NCBI GenBank assembly: GCA_020848275.1 | Contig: JADLAK010000053.1 | Location: 1 to 45,287 of the forward strand | Source of the DNA: Planctomycetota bacterium | Lineage (GTDB): Bacteria; Planctomycetota; UBA8742; UBA2392 | Reading direction: 5' to 3' | Length of the DNA: 45,287 nucleotides | Part shown: positions 1 to 7,681 of the stretch, piece after piece | How the letters are laid out: each line of letters begins with the position of its first letter | Position numbering within the stretch: position 1 is the stretch's first letter | The notes under the pieces: model-generated | Seen by the model: the letters and a program-made list of their open reading frames with translations, nothing else | Told to the model about the DNA's origin: nothing | The model's database searches: none | Position numbers and translations under genes: made by a program

Positions 1-108
1 CAGCCGATGCTCTCAGAGGTTGACGACGCCGACGAGGACGGCGAGCGTGCCGTTGTGGCCGCACCGCCCGCGCGGAACGGTAGCTGGCTGACCCTTCCGA
101 TGGTCTAA
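1..108 (+). CDS. C-terminal end of an unidentified protein (partial)
   Basis: Frame 1 is open from the first base of the window to a TAA at 106-108 and gives 35 residues. They are rich in Asp, Glu and Ala and end in SWLTLPMV. There is no recognisable domain and the start lies outside the window. The frame is short enough to be open by chance, but it ends just before an intergenic repeat array and converges with the TPR gene, as a real gene end would. Confidence 0.35.
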   Translation, partial: QPMLSEVDDADEDGERAVVAAPPARNGSWLTLPMV

Positions 109-117
109 GACTGAGGT

Positions 118-222
118 CATGGGTCATGGGTGAAGGGGGAGGTACGCTCCCAAGACCCAAGACCCAAGACCCAAGACCCAAGACCCAAGACCCAAGACCC
201 AAGACCCAAGACCCAAGACCCA
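118..222. repeat. Heptamer array with imperfect inverted partner
   Basis: Ten exact tandem copies of CCAAGAC run from 150 to 219. Just upstream (about 118-145) lies a degenerate period-7 array on the opposite sense, with words such as GGTCATG. GGGTC/TGGGT tracts of the left array can pair with the right array, so the whole would fold as an imperfect hairpin between two convergent genes. Exact homogeneity of the ten copies suggests recent expansion. On the other strand the repeat reads through as a Leu-Gly-Ser-Trp-Val polymer, which I do not take as coding. Confidence 0.9.
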
Positions 223-223
223 C

Positions 224-1507
224 TTACTCCCAAATCGCGATGATGGGTGAGCGTTCACCCACGCCTTCGTCGGCGTTGGTGAGGGTTTCGACGACGCGCA
301 GGTCTGACTGAAAACGCACGCGGGCGTCGGTGGGTTCGAGCCTGCGCGCCAGCCGCCGCGCTTCTGTGGCGTTTTCGGCAATCACCCAGTAAGTGCGTTC
401 GTAGGCTGGCGGGCCCGTCGGCTCCTCGCCGGGCAGCGGCGGCGCGGGCTCCACCCGCATCGTCAGCTCGATACGCTGCGCGTTCTTCAACGGACGCTTG
501 TCAATGAAACGCAGTTGCGCGATGCAGCGCGGGCTTGGGTCGGGTGTGCGGCGCAAAAACTCGACCAGCGTTTCGCGCGCTGCGACGTTGCGGCCCAGCC
601 CGTGGAGGCACGCCGCCTGGTTCATCACCACCAGATCGGCGGTTTCACCGCGGCGGTCTTCAGCGTCAGCGCGGTCGACGAGCGCGCGGGCGCGCTTGGC
701 GATATGCAGCGCAGCGTCGAACGCTCCCAGTTGCCGCAGGCAGAACAGGTGGTGGCACAACAGCCGGCAACTTTCGGGCTGCAGCCGCAAGCCCTCCTTG
801 GCGTGCCGGATGGACTCCTGCCATTTTTTCTCGGCCGCCAGCAGCACCGCCCAGTCGTAGTGCGCGATTGCGCAATTCGCGTCGAGTTGCAGCGCCCGCT
901 CAAAGCAGCCATAGGCCAGCTCGCGCTTGCCGTTGAGCCCCAACGCGTTGCCCAGCGCGACCAGCGTGCGCACGTCGCGCGGGTTAAGCTTCAGCGCGGC
1001 CTTCAGCCATTTCAGCGCGCCGCGCGGCCGCTTCATGCGCAGGTAGCAGTCGCCCACGGCGCGCGCCGCGTCGGGGTCGCGCGGGTTGCGCCGGAAGCAT
1101 TCGCGGAATTTGCCAATCGCGCGCGACGCGTATCCGTGCTGCATCAGTACCGCGCCGTAGTTGAACATCACGTGGGTGGCCTGGTTGGCCGGCGCGGCGG
1201 CGAGTGCGCGCTTGTATTTGTCGATGGCGGCACGGGGGTCACCGCTGGCAACCAGCACGTTGCCCCACGCCTCGAGCGCCGCAAACCAACCGGGCTTGAG
1301 TTTCAGGCAGGCCTGGAAGTGCGTTGCTGCCTCGGGCCAGTCGCCGCGCGCGCTCATCACGCGTCCCCAAAGGTAGTGGGCTTCCAGTTGAAGATCTTTG
1401 TCGAGGTCGTCTAGGTCCAGCGATTCCAGCAACATCTGGGCGCGCGGCAGGTCCGCCTCGCGGTAAAGGCCAACGGCTTGGCGCAACGTGTTAAGAGGAT
1501 CCTTCAT
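224..1507 (-). CDS. TPR-repeat protein with conserved C-terminal domain
   Basis: A 427-residue protein with no signal peptide, so probably cytoplasmic. Residues 1 to about 300 are a run of tetratricopeptide-type helical pairs, seen as recurring W/Y-x-x-G, A-x-x-x-[FY] and N-P signatures (for example around 100-220, with LNP and LKP turns). TPR arrays are protein-binding scaffolds. The last 80 or so residues form a separate alpha/beta-looking domain beginning near RIELTMRVEP that I do not recognise. It starts 20 nt after the stop of the large upstream gene on the same strand, so the two are probably co-transcribed. No ribosome binding site precedes the ATG; a TAAGCT hexamer lies 7 nt upstream (1515-1520). 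The partner is unknown. Confidence 0.85.
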   Translation of the reverse strand: MKDPLNTLRQAVGLYREADLPRAQMLLESLDLDDLDKDLQLEAHYLWGRVMSARGDWPEAATHFQACLKLKPGWFAALEAWGNVLVASGDPRAAIDKYKRALAAAPANQATHVMFNYGAVLMQHGYASRAIGKFRECFRRNPRDPDAARAVGDCYLRMKRPRGALKWLKAALKLNPRDVRTLVALGNALGLNGKRELAYGCFERALQLDANCAIAHYDWAVLLAAEKKWQESIRHAKEGLRLQPESCRLLCHHLFCLRQLGAFDAALHIAKRARALVDRADAEDRRGETADLVVMNQAACLHGLGRNVAARETLVEFLRRTPDPSPRCIAQLRFIDKRPLKNAQRIELTMRVEPAPPLPGEEPTGPPAYERTYWVIAENATEARRLARRLEPTDARVRFQSDLRVVETLTNADEGVGERSPIIAIWE

Positions 1508-1527
1508 GGACTACAGCTTATCACGCA

Positions 1528-4419
1528 TCACGACACGGTTGTGCTGTCGGAGTCGCTGGCGCTGGAAGGCGCTAGAGTGGCGGTGTCGCGGGCGGTGGCG
1601 GTCGCGGTGACGGTTAAGGTGTCGGTCACGCCCGAAGTGGTCTGGATCGTCAGGATGATCGAATCGCCGGGCGCTGCTTGCGTTAAGAGTGCGGGCATGG
1701 CGCGACCGCCGTCGGATAACAGCGTCAGTGATTTCGCGTGAAGGCCGGATGGCCCCGGTTCGTCGAAGAAGTTGTCGCCAAGGTGCAGCGTGAAGGTTTC
1801 GCCGTCGAAATCGATGGTCACGTCCACGCTTTCAACGCGCAGTGTGCGCATGGGCACGCCGGTGCGCGGCGCCGCCATGACAGCGAATTCAATTTCGAAC
1901 TCGTCGCCGTCGCTAACGGTCGCGGGCATGGTGATCGTTAGCGATTGCAATTCCGGCGTTGCGTCAGGCTCGACCGGCGCGAGCTCGACTTCGCGGGCGA
2001 ACACGGTGACGTCGTTGGTAGCGACCGTCGGGTTACCCGCGCCGGCGCTGACGCCGGACATCACGATGTCGAATTCGACGGGCGCACCCAGCGCCACTTC
2101 GCCATCCAGGAAGATGAAAGGGTAGACGAACTCGCCGACTTCGCCCGGCGCCAGATCCTGCTGCTTGGCTGTCAGGTCCGCGGCGCTTTCGAAAACAATG
2201 GCGCGGTTGCTCGCCGCGCCGCCGAAAACGTCGGCGACCAGGGCGGCGCCAAGCTGCGTGAACTCGCTTTCCGACAGGTCAATGCCGACGTCGTTGATGG
2301 CCGCTACGTCCGGGTTCACGACGCGGATGCGCAGGGCATATACGTCGTCGGTGCCAGGCACAAGCGCGGCCGGGTCTTGCGCCGCCGTAAATACGTTGTT
2401 GCCCGAGGTTGCAGCCCGCAGCACGCTGCCTGCTTCCAGCCGCCCGATTTGCGCCTTGAGCAGCAGCAATTCCGTGCGCCGGGTGACCCGCGCGTCGGCG
2501 GAGAGAATGATTTCCGTGACGCGCTCGGCGTCGAGTGTGTCGTTGGGGCGGTGTTGCAGCACGAAACTGAGCAGCGTGTAGTCGCCGCCCGTCGGCACTG
2601 TGAGCGCGTTGGGCACGGTTTTGGTCGTCGCCGCAAAATCAGGGATGCGCAAGCGCATGCGCGTGCTGCTGCGCTCGATGATTTCGCCGTCGACGCCGAC
2701 GGAAGTGTGGTCGACGGCGAATTCCGAGTTCGGCACACCGCCGCGGAACACGAAGCGGTCAGTGTGATGGAAGCCGGCGCCCTCGATGGTGAGCTCGACG
2801 TTGCCCGAAAACGGGTAATTGAGCGTGTCGATGCGGTCAAAGCGCATCGGGCGCAGCGAGCCCGTGGAGATTTCCTGGCCATCCACAATGTCTGTGGGGG
2901 CGGGGGTGAAGGCATTATTGCGCACGGCGCCGGCAATGAGCTGGTCGTCGTTGTCGAGCGCGTTGTCGGCGATGAAGTCGATGAATTCGCTCGATCCGTC
3001 AACTTCGATGCCGCTGATGTCCGGCGCACCGGCTTGAGTGAAGAAATCGATCGGCGCACCGAAATAGAGGCCGTCGAGAACCGCGTCGCGCGCATCCTTG
3101 AACATCGCCTCATAGAAATCGAGCGCCGTGTCAGTGGTGGCCGTGGTCTGCGAGACGAAGTCGTTGGCGGCCTGCGCGAGCTGCAGCAGCGCGTACGTAT
3201 AGCCCGTCGCGAAATTGTTGTTCTCGGCGTCGAGTGTGCCTAGCGCGACAAAGGGTGCGCCGCCCGGGGGCGCCGGCATGGTTTCGGCCGCGTCTGCATA
3301 GACGCCAAAGGCGTTGCCCGCCGCGGTGTTGCATTCGCTGACAACCTTGGTGTCGAAGCGCACGCCCGTGCCGCCGACTTCATCTTGCGGCAGCCGCATG
3401 AAAGCTTCAAAGGCGGCAGTAGAAATCGGCGTGATCGCAATTGTGTCTTCGCCGCCGCCGAATTGTCGGATCATCGCGGCCCAGGGGCGTCGATTGCCGG
3501 TGAATGGCCGCACGGGGTTGCCCGACGAGCCGAAATCGAGGTACTCGGCGCCGGTTTGTGGGCGCGCGAGCACGACCAGCGGGCGGCCGAGGAACGCGTC
3601 GCCGATGGGAATCTGGAAGCGGCCGCCGGCGTCAGTCACGCCCGTGCCGACCAACCCCTGCGTCGAGTCGTAGCCCGCCCAGCGCGGGCCCTCGTAAATT
3701 TCAATCTTTGCCCCAGAGATGGGAGGATACCCGACGACGCCTATCAAACCGCCGAATTCCTTGCGCTTGACGTCGTCGCAACCCGCCATCGCCAGCAGCG
3801 CAATCAGCAGCGCAAGCGCGACGAGAACCGCGCCCATGCAGCCCTTTTTCTCCGGCGCGCCGCTACGCGAGCTTCCGTCAACCTGCGATTTGATTTCGCG
3901 CGCCTGGTCGGGCACATCGGCGGCGCTGGCGTCAACCCCGGTCATTTTGCTCAGTGCGCGGTCCAGCATGGTGCTGAGCGACGGATAGGCGAGGCGGCAC
4001 GCCTTAAGGGTGCGGACGACTGCGGGGCTGGGGTTATCGCCCAGGTATTCGGCGGCTTCGGCGATCTGGTGTTCCTTGAACTTGCCGGCGTCGATGCACT
4101 CGCAGATAAACGCGGGGCCCCCTTCGAACTTGAGTTCCTTGAACGCCGTCGCCAGCCGCGTGACGCCCAGTGTGCCGTCGCGCAGCCAACCAAAAAGGAT
4201 CTCGTTGCCGGGGCCTTCATTGCGCAAAAGCGCGATCAGCGAATCGTTGACGATCTCGCGCACGCCGGACAGCGCCCCAGCCTCGATCACGGGAACGCCG
4301 TCATCGCCGAGCGCGACGGCCTCTTCGATCACTTTGCGTTTTTGCGGCACGCCGCCCTGCTGCAGGCGCTCTAGCAGCGCCGCAACTGCGGGATTGGACT
4401 TGGATGCGTCCTCTTGCAC
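1528..4419 (-). CDS. Large HEAT-like / membrane-anchored surface protein with TIG-like domain
   Basis: A 963-residue hypothetical protein that starts with GTG. Residues 1-160 are alpha-helical and resemble HEAT-type repeats. A polar linker (160-190) follows, then EKKGCM and a hydrophobic stretch at 196-213 ending in MAGC (Cys214), which looks exactly like a lipoprotein signal peptide in the middle of the protein. After it comes a carboxypeptidase-regulatory-like beta segment (225-290), a long unrecognised extracytoplasmic region and an IPT/TIG-like stretch near 535-620 (NVELTIEGAGF). Either the hydrophobic segment is a single membrane span with a cytoplasmic HEAT part, or a second start at Met195 (position 3837) makes a separate lipoprotein. 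A TACACT hexamer ends 6 nt before the GTG. The TPR gene follows after 20 nt. Confidence 0.8.
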   Translation of the reverse strand: MQEDASKSNPAVAALLERLQQGGVPQKRKVIEEAVALGDDGVPVIEAGALSGVREIVNDSLIALLRNEGPGNEILFGWLRDGTLGVTRLATAFKELKFEGGPAFICECIDAGKFKEHQIAEAAEYLGDNPSPAVVRTLKACRLAYPSLSTMLDRALSKMTGVDASAADVPDQAREIKSQVDGSSRSGAPEKKGCMGAVLVALALLIALLAMAGCDDVKRKEFGGLIGVVGYPPISGAKIEIYEGPRWAGYDSTQGLVGTGVTDAGGRFQIPIGDAFLGRPLVVLARPQTGAEYLDFGSSGNPVRPFTGNRRPWAAMIRQFGGGEDTIAITPISTAAFEAFMRLPQDEVGGTGVRFDTKVVSECNTAAGNAFGVYADAAETMPAPPGGAPFVALGTLDAENNNFATGYTYALLQLAQAANDFVSQTTATTDTALDFYEAMFKDARDAVLDGLYFGAPIDFFTQAGAPDISGIEVDGSSEFIDFIADNALDNDDQLIAGAVRNNAFTPAPTDIVDGQEISTGSLRPMRFDRIDTLNYPFSGNVELTIEGAGFHHTDRFVFRGGVPNSEFAVDHTSVGVDGEIIERSSTRMRLRIPDFAATTKTVPNALTVPTGGDYTLLSFVLQHRPNDTLDAERVTEIILSADARVTRRTELLLLKAQIGRLEAGSVLRAATSGNNVFTAAQDPAALVPGTDDVYALRIRVVNPDVAAINDVGIDLSESEFTQLGAALVADVFGGAASNRAIVFESAADLTAKQQDLAPGEVGEFVYPFIFLDGEVALGAPVEFDIVMSGVSAGAGNPTVATNDVTVFAREVELAPVEPDATPELQSLTITMPATVSDGDEFEIEFAVMAAPRTGVPMRTLRVESVDVTIDFDGETFTLHLGDNFFDEPGPSGLHAKSLTLLSDGGRAMPALLTQAAPGDSIILTIQTTSGVTDTLTVTATATARDTATLAPSSASDSDSTTVS

Positions 4420-4425
4420 GGCGGG

Positions 4426-4431
4426 AGTGTA
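4426..4431 (-). promoter_or_regulatory. Candidate -10 of a leaderless promoter
   Basis: On the minus strand TACACT ends 6 nt before the GTG at 4419. Transcription would begin at or next to the start codon. The -35 position reads TATTCA, a weak match. There is no ribosome binding site. Confidence 0.5.
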
Positions 4432-4479
4432 AAGGGATTTCGCTGAGTTGAATAGGCCGAGGCGTCATTTGCCTCTGTG

Positions 4480-4501
4480 GCTGGGGCGTCTACCCCCCAG
4501 C
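4480..4501 (-). terminator. Possible hairpin after the cyclase gene
   Basis: GCTGGGG at 4480-4486 pairs with CCCCAGC at 4495-4501 (7 bp, 8-nt loop). It lies 47 nt beyond the stop of the cyclase gene and before the next promoter. There is no U tract, so termination is only a guess. Confidence 0.35.
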
Positions 4502-4548
4502 GGAAACGAAGGTCACACGAACTGCGGCACGGAGGCCAAAGCCCCAAA

Positions 4549-6429
4549 CTAGCCGCGTTTGAAACGCAGGACGGGGATGGGCTGCGTAAAACCTTTGGCG
4601 CTTGCCGAGATTCTCTCGGCGTTCCAGCCGCGCGGCTTCAGGACATCCTCGGCCGCGGCGTGCTCGGCGGTGCTGGCCGTGGTGAGAATGTCACCGCCCT
4701 CCGACAGCGACTCGACGCGCGCCGCAAGGTTTACCGTCGTGCCGAAGTAGTCGAGGCGTTCATTGAGCGTGACGGCGATGCAGGGGCCCTCGTGCATGCC
4801 GACTTTGAGCGTCACCGGGTGCTCGTGGCCTTTTTCGCGGCAGAAGGCGGCCACGCGGGCATGCAGGTCGTCAGCGGCCTCCAGGGCATCGAGCGGCCTC
4901 GTAAAAACGGCCATGATCGCATCGCCGATGGTTTTCACGATCGCGCCGCGATGCTTTGAGACGATGTCGTGCAGGATGTCGAAGTGCGTCCAGACCAGCG
5001 AAAACGCCTTGGCGTCGCCGAGCTTGCCGTACATCGCCGTGCTGCCGACAAGGTCGGTGAACAATATCGTCGCGCTCTCGACCGCAAGTTTGATGCCCGG
5101 AGCGAGAATCTCGGCGCTGAACAGGTCGCGAAAACGCTGGTCGGCGACGAGTTCGCCCGCGCTGAGCGCGTCCTGCGCCCAGTCGACGCTTTCGATGCAC
5201 ACAAGGACCTTGCGCTTGCTTTCGTTGCGAAACACGAGTGGACACGCCACGGCGGGAGTCAGATTCATCTCCGGGCCTTCGACGCCGCCGTCGCGAATCA
5301 CGAAGGTCTGCTCGCTCGGGGCCGCGCCGACTTTGCCGGTGGCGGAGCGCGCCTCGGCCCAGCGGTATTTCTTGTCGCCAGTGAAACGCACGCGGTAGCG
5401 GCCCTCGGGCAGCGTAATCGCAAAGCGGTGCTCCTCGCCGGGTTTCAACAGGCGCTGATAGACGATGTGCGGTGTCGTGCCGGGGCCGCCCAGGCAATAT
5501 TTGACATCTTCGACTTCCCGGACCTGGGCGTGCGGGGAAAAGACTGCTTCAAGGCTTCGATCCAGATCGATATCAAAGTCAATATTGCACGCAGGACAGA
5601 ATGCCCGTTCTTTGACCTCGGACAGCCCTGTCAAATTTTGCTTATCGCCGCGGCAGTGGGGGCAGATGATGTCCCAGCGCATGCGCAGCAATCCCGCGCG
5701 CGTCGCCGCAAGGAAGACGTTCAGGGTTTCCTTGCGGTCGGCGCGCCATTCGCGCGCAAATTTGAACGGTTGCATGCGGCGCAGATCCATGCCCGGCTTT
5801 TCGATGACCGCGCGGGTTAAATTCAACACCAGCGGCGAATCGTATTCGGCCGTCACACGCGGGATAGCGGCTTCGACGCGGGTTTTTTCCTCGGCGGTGG
5901 CGGGATCGCCGGGCGAAATAACGCCGCTGCGCACGCCAACCACGCTTGCTGTGCGGACCGCCTGTTCTTTCTGCAGGCGTTCATCGGCAAGCGCAAAGAC
6001 CTTCTTGTATGGCTCGACACCGCTGTTGCGGGTGCCGCTTTCGCCAAACAGCGTGCCCAGCACGCCCTTGGTCTCGAACTCAAACAGAGTCTTGACGGTG
6101 CAGCCTTTGCTCTCGTCGTGCGCGTCGACTGGCTTGATTTCGCAGCGATGGCGGAAGTTCTTGAACACGCCTGAGCTGAACTCACGGTAGACATCGTATT
6201 CCTGCTCGTGGATCCAGTTGAAGGGAAATTCTTCGTAGCTGAACGTCACGCCGTTTTTCTTGTACGTGCCGAAGCGGCGCGAGGTGCCGTCAGGTTGCGG
6301 CTCGTCGCGATAGGCAATTGGCGGCATCTTCGCCGCGGCGTCTAACAGGTCGGTGTCGGAAACGATGGGCCACACCTTCGCCGCCGGCGACTTGAAGGTG
6401 TGGGTGAACTCTAAGCGTTTCAGCGCCAT
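4549..6429 (-). CDS. Class III adenylate/guanylate cyclase with START-like and zinc-ribbon domains
   Basis: A 626-residue soluble protein predicted to make cyclic AMP (or cGMP). Residues 1-160 look like an SRPBCC/START-type ligand-binding fold (VWPIVSDTDLL, later GVLGTLFG), followed by a DUF5939-type region. A four-cysteine zinc ribbon is visible at C256/C259 and C278/C281. The cyclase domain fills 450-600. Metal-binding Asp459 (LFTDLVGST) and Asp503 (IGDA), the base-contacting Lys499 and the transition-state pair Asn567/Arg571 (VNLAAR) are all present, so it should be active. There is no membrane segment, so the N-terminal pocket probably senses a cytoplasmic hydrophobic ligand. No ribosome binding site is seen and the start lies 7 nt from a repeat hairpin. 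Adenine rather than guanine specificity is inferred from Lys499. Confidence 0.9.
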   Translation of the reverse strand: MALKRLEFTHTFKSPAAKVWPIVSDTDLLDAAAKMPPIAYRDEPQPDGTSRRFGTYKKNGVTFSYEEFPFNWIHEQEYDVYREFSSGVFKNFRHRCEIKPVDAHDESKGCTVKTLFEFETKGVLGTLFGESGTRNSGVEPYKKVFALADERLQKEQAVRTASVVGVRSGVISPGDPATAEEKTRVEAAIPRVTAEYDSPLVLNLTRAVIEKPGMDLRRMQPFKFAREWRADRKETLNVFLAATRAGLLRMRWDIICPHCRGDKQNLTGLSEVKERAFCPACNIDFDIDLDRSLEAVFSPHAQVREVEDVKYCLGGPGTTPHIVYQRLLKPGEEHRFAITLPEGRYRVRFTGDKKYRWAEARSATGKVGAAPSEQTFVIRDGGVEGPEMNLTPAVACPLVFRNESKRKVLVCIESVDWAQDALSAGELVADQRFRDLFSAEILAPGIKLAVESATILFTDLVGSTAMYGKLGDAKAFSLVWTHFDILHDIVSKHRGAIVKTIGDAIMAVFTRPLDALEAADDLHARVAAFCREKGHEHPVTLKVGMHEGPCIAVTLNERLDYFGTTVNLAARVESLSEGGDILTTASTAEHAAAEDVLKPRGWNAERISASAKGFTQPIPVLRFKRG

Positions 6430-6436
6430 GAAAAGC

Positions 6437-6527
6437 GGTTTTAGGTTCTAGGTGTCAGGTTTTAGGAACACAAAGCGGAATGCGGTGCGGGCCATTCCCT
6501 AAAACCTGGAACCCAGCACCTAAAACC
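6437..6527. repeat. Paired period-7 arrays forming a 30-bp hairpin
   Basis: The left arm (6437-6466) is four degenerate heptamers of the type NNNNAGG (TTTTAGG, TTCTAGG and so on). The right arm (6498-6527) is the inverse. Aligned as reverse complements the arms match at 26 of 30 positions, with a 31-nt loop. It fills nearly the whole spacer between two minus-strand genes. No U tract follows. Confidence 0.92.
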
Positions 6528-6532
6528 TGCGC

Positions 6533-7489
6533 CTATACGAACCTCATCGACACGAGGTCTTTGAGCGCGACGTGGCCGAGCAGCTCGCCCTTGTCGTTGA
6601 CCACGGGCAGCTCGCCGATGCGGAAATCCTGCATCAGCTTCACGGCTTCCGTCGCGAGTTTGCCGCTTTCGACGCGCCTGCCGGGTTTGGTCATCACGTC
6701 GGCGACGGAGTGTTTCAGCAGGCCGTCGTCTTCGATGTGGCGGCGCAGGTCGCCGTCGGTGAACACGCCAATCAGTTTCTTGCCGTCGACGACAAACGCC
6801 GCGCCGGTTTTGAACTTCGTGATCGCCGCCAGCGCGTCCTTGACCGTCGACTTCGCCGCAATCGTCGCGGTTTCCGGCAAACCGCGCATGATTTCTTCGA
6901 TTTTCATCAGCGAGCGGCCGAGCGCGCCGCCGGGGTGGAACTCGGCGTAATCTTCGCGGCCAAAGTTGCGCGCCTTCATCACTGTAAGCGCCAGCGCGTC
7001 GCCCATGGCCAGCATCGCGGTCGTGGACACGCTTGGCGCCATGCCTATGGGGCAGGCTTCCTCGAACTTGCCGAGGTTCAGCACGATGTCGCTGTGCTTA
7101 CCCAGCGTCGAGCCGCCCTTGGCAGTGACGCCGATGAGATTGCAGCCGATGCGTTTGATCAGCGGCAGCAACCGGCTGACTTCTTCGCTTTCGCCGCTGT
7201 TGGACAAGGCGACGACGACATCGTGCGGCCGCAGGCGCCCGAGGTCGCCGTGGACGGCCTCGCTCGGATGCAGCGCGAAGCTTGGCGTGCCGGTGCTTGC
7301 GAGCGTCGCGCTGATTTTCTGGCCGATCAGCCAGGGCTTGCCGACGCCCGTGAGCACCACGTGGCCCTTGCAGGCCAGGAGCGCGCTGACGGCCTTGTCG
7401 AATTGCTCGTCGAGGATTTTGGCCAGCGCCGCAACGGCGTCGGCCTCCTGCTTGAGGACGGACTGCCCGAAGGATCGAAGGTCGGTCAT
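6533..7489 (-). CDS. kdsD: Arabinose-5-phosphate isomerase (SIS + two CBS domains)
   Basis: A 318-residue cytoplasmic enzyme that converts ribulose 5-phosphate to arabinose 5-phosphate, the first step to Kdo for LPS. The SIS domain covers about 30-170, with ASTGTPSFALHPSEAVHGDLG-like signature pieces, SNSGES and the conserved FHPGGALGR segment. Two CBS domains follow to the C-terminus. The glycine-rich loop reads GKPWLIG where characterised E. coli enzymes have GKSGHIG; the Lys is kept but the following three residues differ. The ATG at 7489 is chosen over an upstream in-frame codon because the extra 42 residues would be translated from an intergenic repeat, and because a good promoter ends 7 nt before this ATG. 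Fits with the lptD gene in the window. Confidence 0.92.
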   Translation of the reverse strand: MTDLRSFGQSVLKQEADAVAALAKILDEQFDKAVSALLACKGHVVLTGVGKPWLIGQKISATLASTGTPSFALHPSEAVHGDLGRLRPHDVVVALSNSGESEEVSRLLPLIKRIGCNLIGVTAKGGSTLGKHSDIVLNLGKFEEACPIGMAPSVSTTAMLAMGDALALTVMKARNFGREDYAEFHPGGALGRSLMKIEEIMRGLPETATIAAKSTVKDALAAITKFKTGAAFVVDGKKLIGVFTDGDLRRHIEDDGLLKHSVADVMTKPGRRVESGKLATEAVKLMQDFRIGELPVVNDKGELLGHVALKDLVSMRFV

Positions 7490-7496
7490 GGGGAAC

Positions 7497-7525
7497 AGTG
7501 TCAGGTGTGCGGCGTCCGGCGTCAA
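7497..7525 (-). promoter_or_regulatory. Sigma-70-type promoter, leaderless kdsD transcript
   Basis: On the minus strand TTGACG (7520-7525) is followed by a 17-nt spacer and GACACT (7497-7502), then 7 nt to the kdsD ATG. It is the best -35/-10 pair I see in the window. Transcription should start at or within a base or two of the start codon; no ribosome binding site exists. Confidence 0.65.
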
Positions 7526-7559
7526 CTGGACGGTGCAGTGCGATTTACCCTTTGACACA

Positions 7560-7640
7560 GGAGACGGGAGGCGTGAGGCGGGAGTGACTCTTGCAGGTTG
7601 AACGGGTAGCCACAACTCCCGCCTCCTGCCACCTGCCTTC
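7560..7640. repeat. Paired period-7 arrays, imperfect hairpin
   Basis: Left arm 7560-7587 is four heptamers (GGAGACG, GGAGGCG type); right arm 7613-7640 is the inverse (CTCCCGC, CTCCTGC type). The arms pair at 20 of 28 positions, with 11 perfect bp at the loop side. It lies between xseA and the kdsD promoter. Confidence 0.85.
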
Positions 7641-7646
7641 AGTTTT

Positions 7647-7681
7647 GGACTCAGGCCCCCGGACTCAAGACACAGGACCTT
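7647..7681. repeat. Unpaired period-7 array overlapping the xseA stop
   Basis: Five 7-bp words (GGACTCA twice, GGCCCCC, AGACACA, GGACCTT) directly follow the previous hairpin. No inverted partner is present. The array supplies the last codons and the TGA (7665-7667) of xseA, so the repeat has replaced or extended the gene end. Confidence 0.7.

Noticed and set aside
150..219. CRISPR array or telomere-like end
   Set aside because: Uniform 7-bp unit with no spacers, internal to the chromosome, and the class recurs in other spacers with different words.
1945..3243. 432-codon open frame opposite the large surface protein
   Set aside because: Arg/Val/Glu-rich low-complexity product, a shadow of the minus-strand gene.
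7490..7615. N-terminal extension of KdsD
   Set aside because: It would translate a repeat arm and the promoter; no family member has it.
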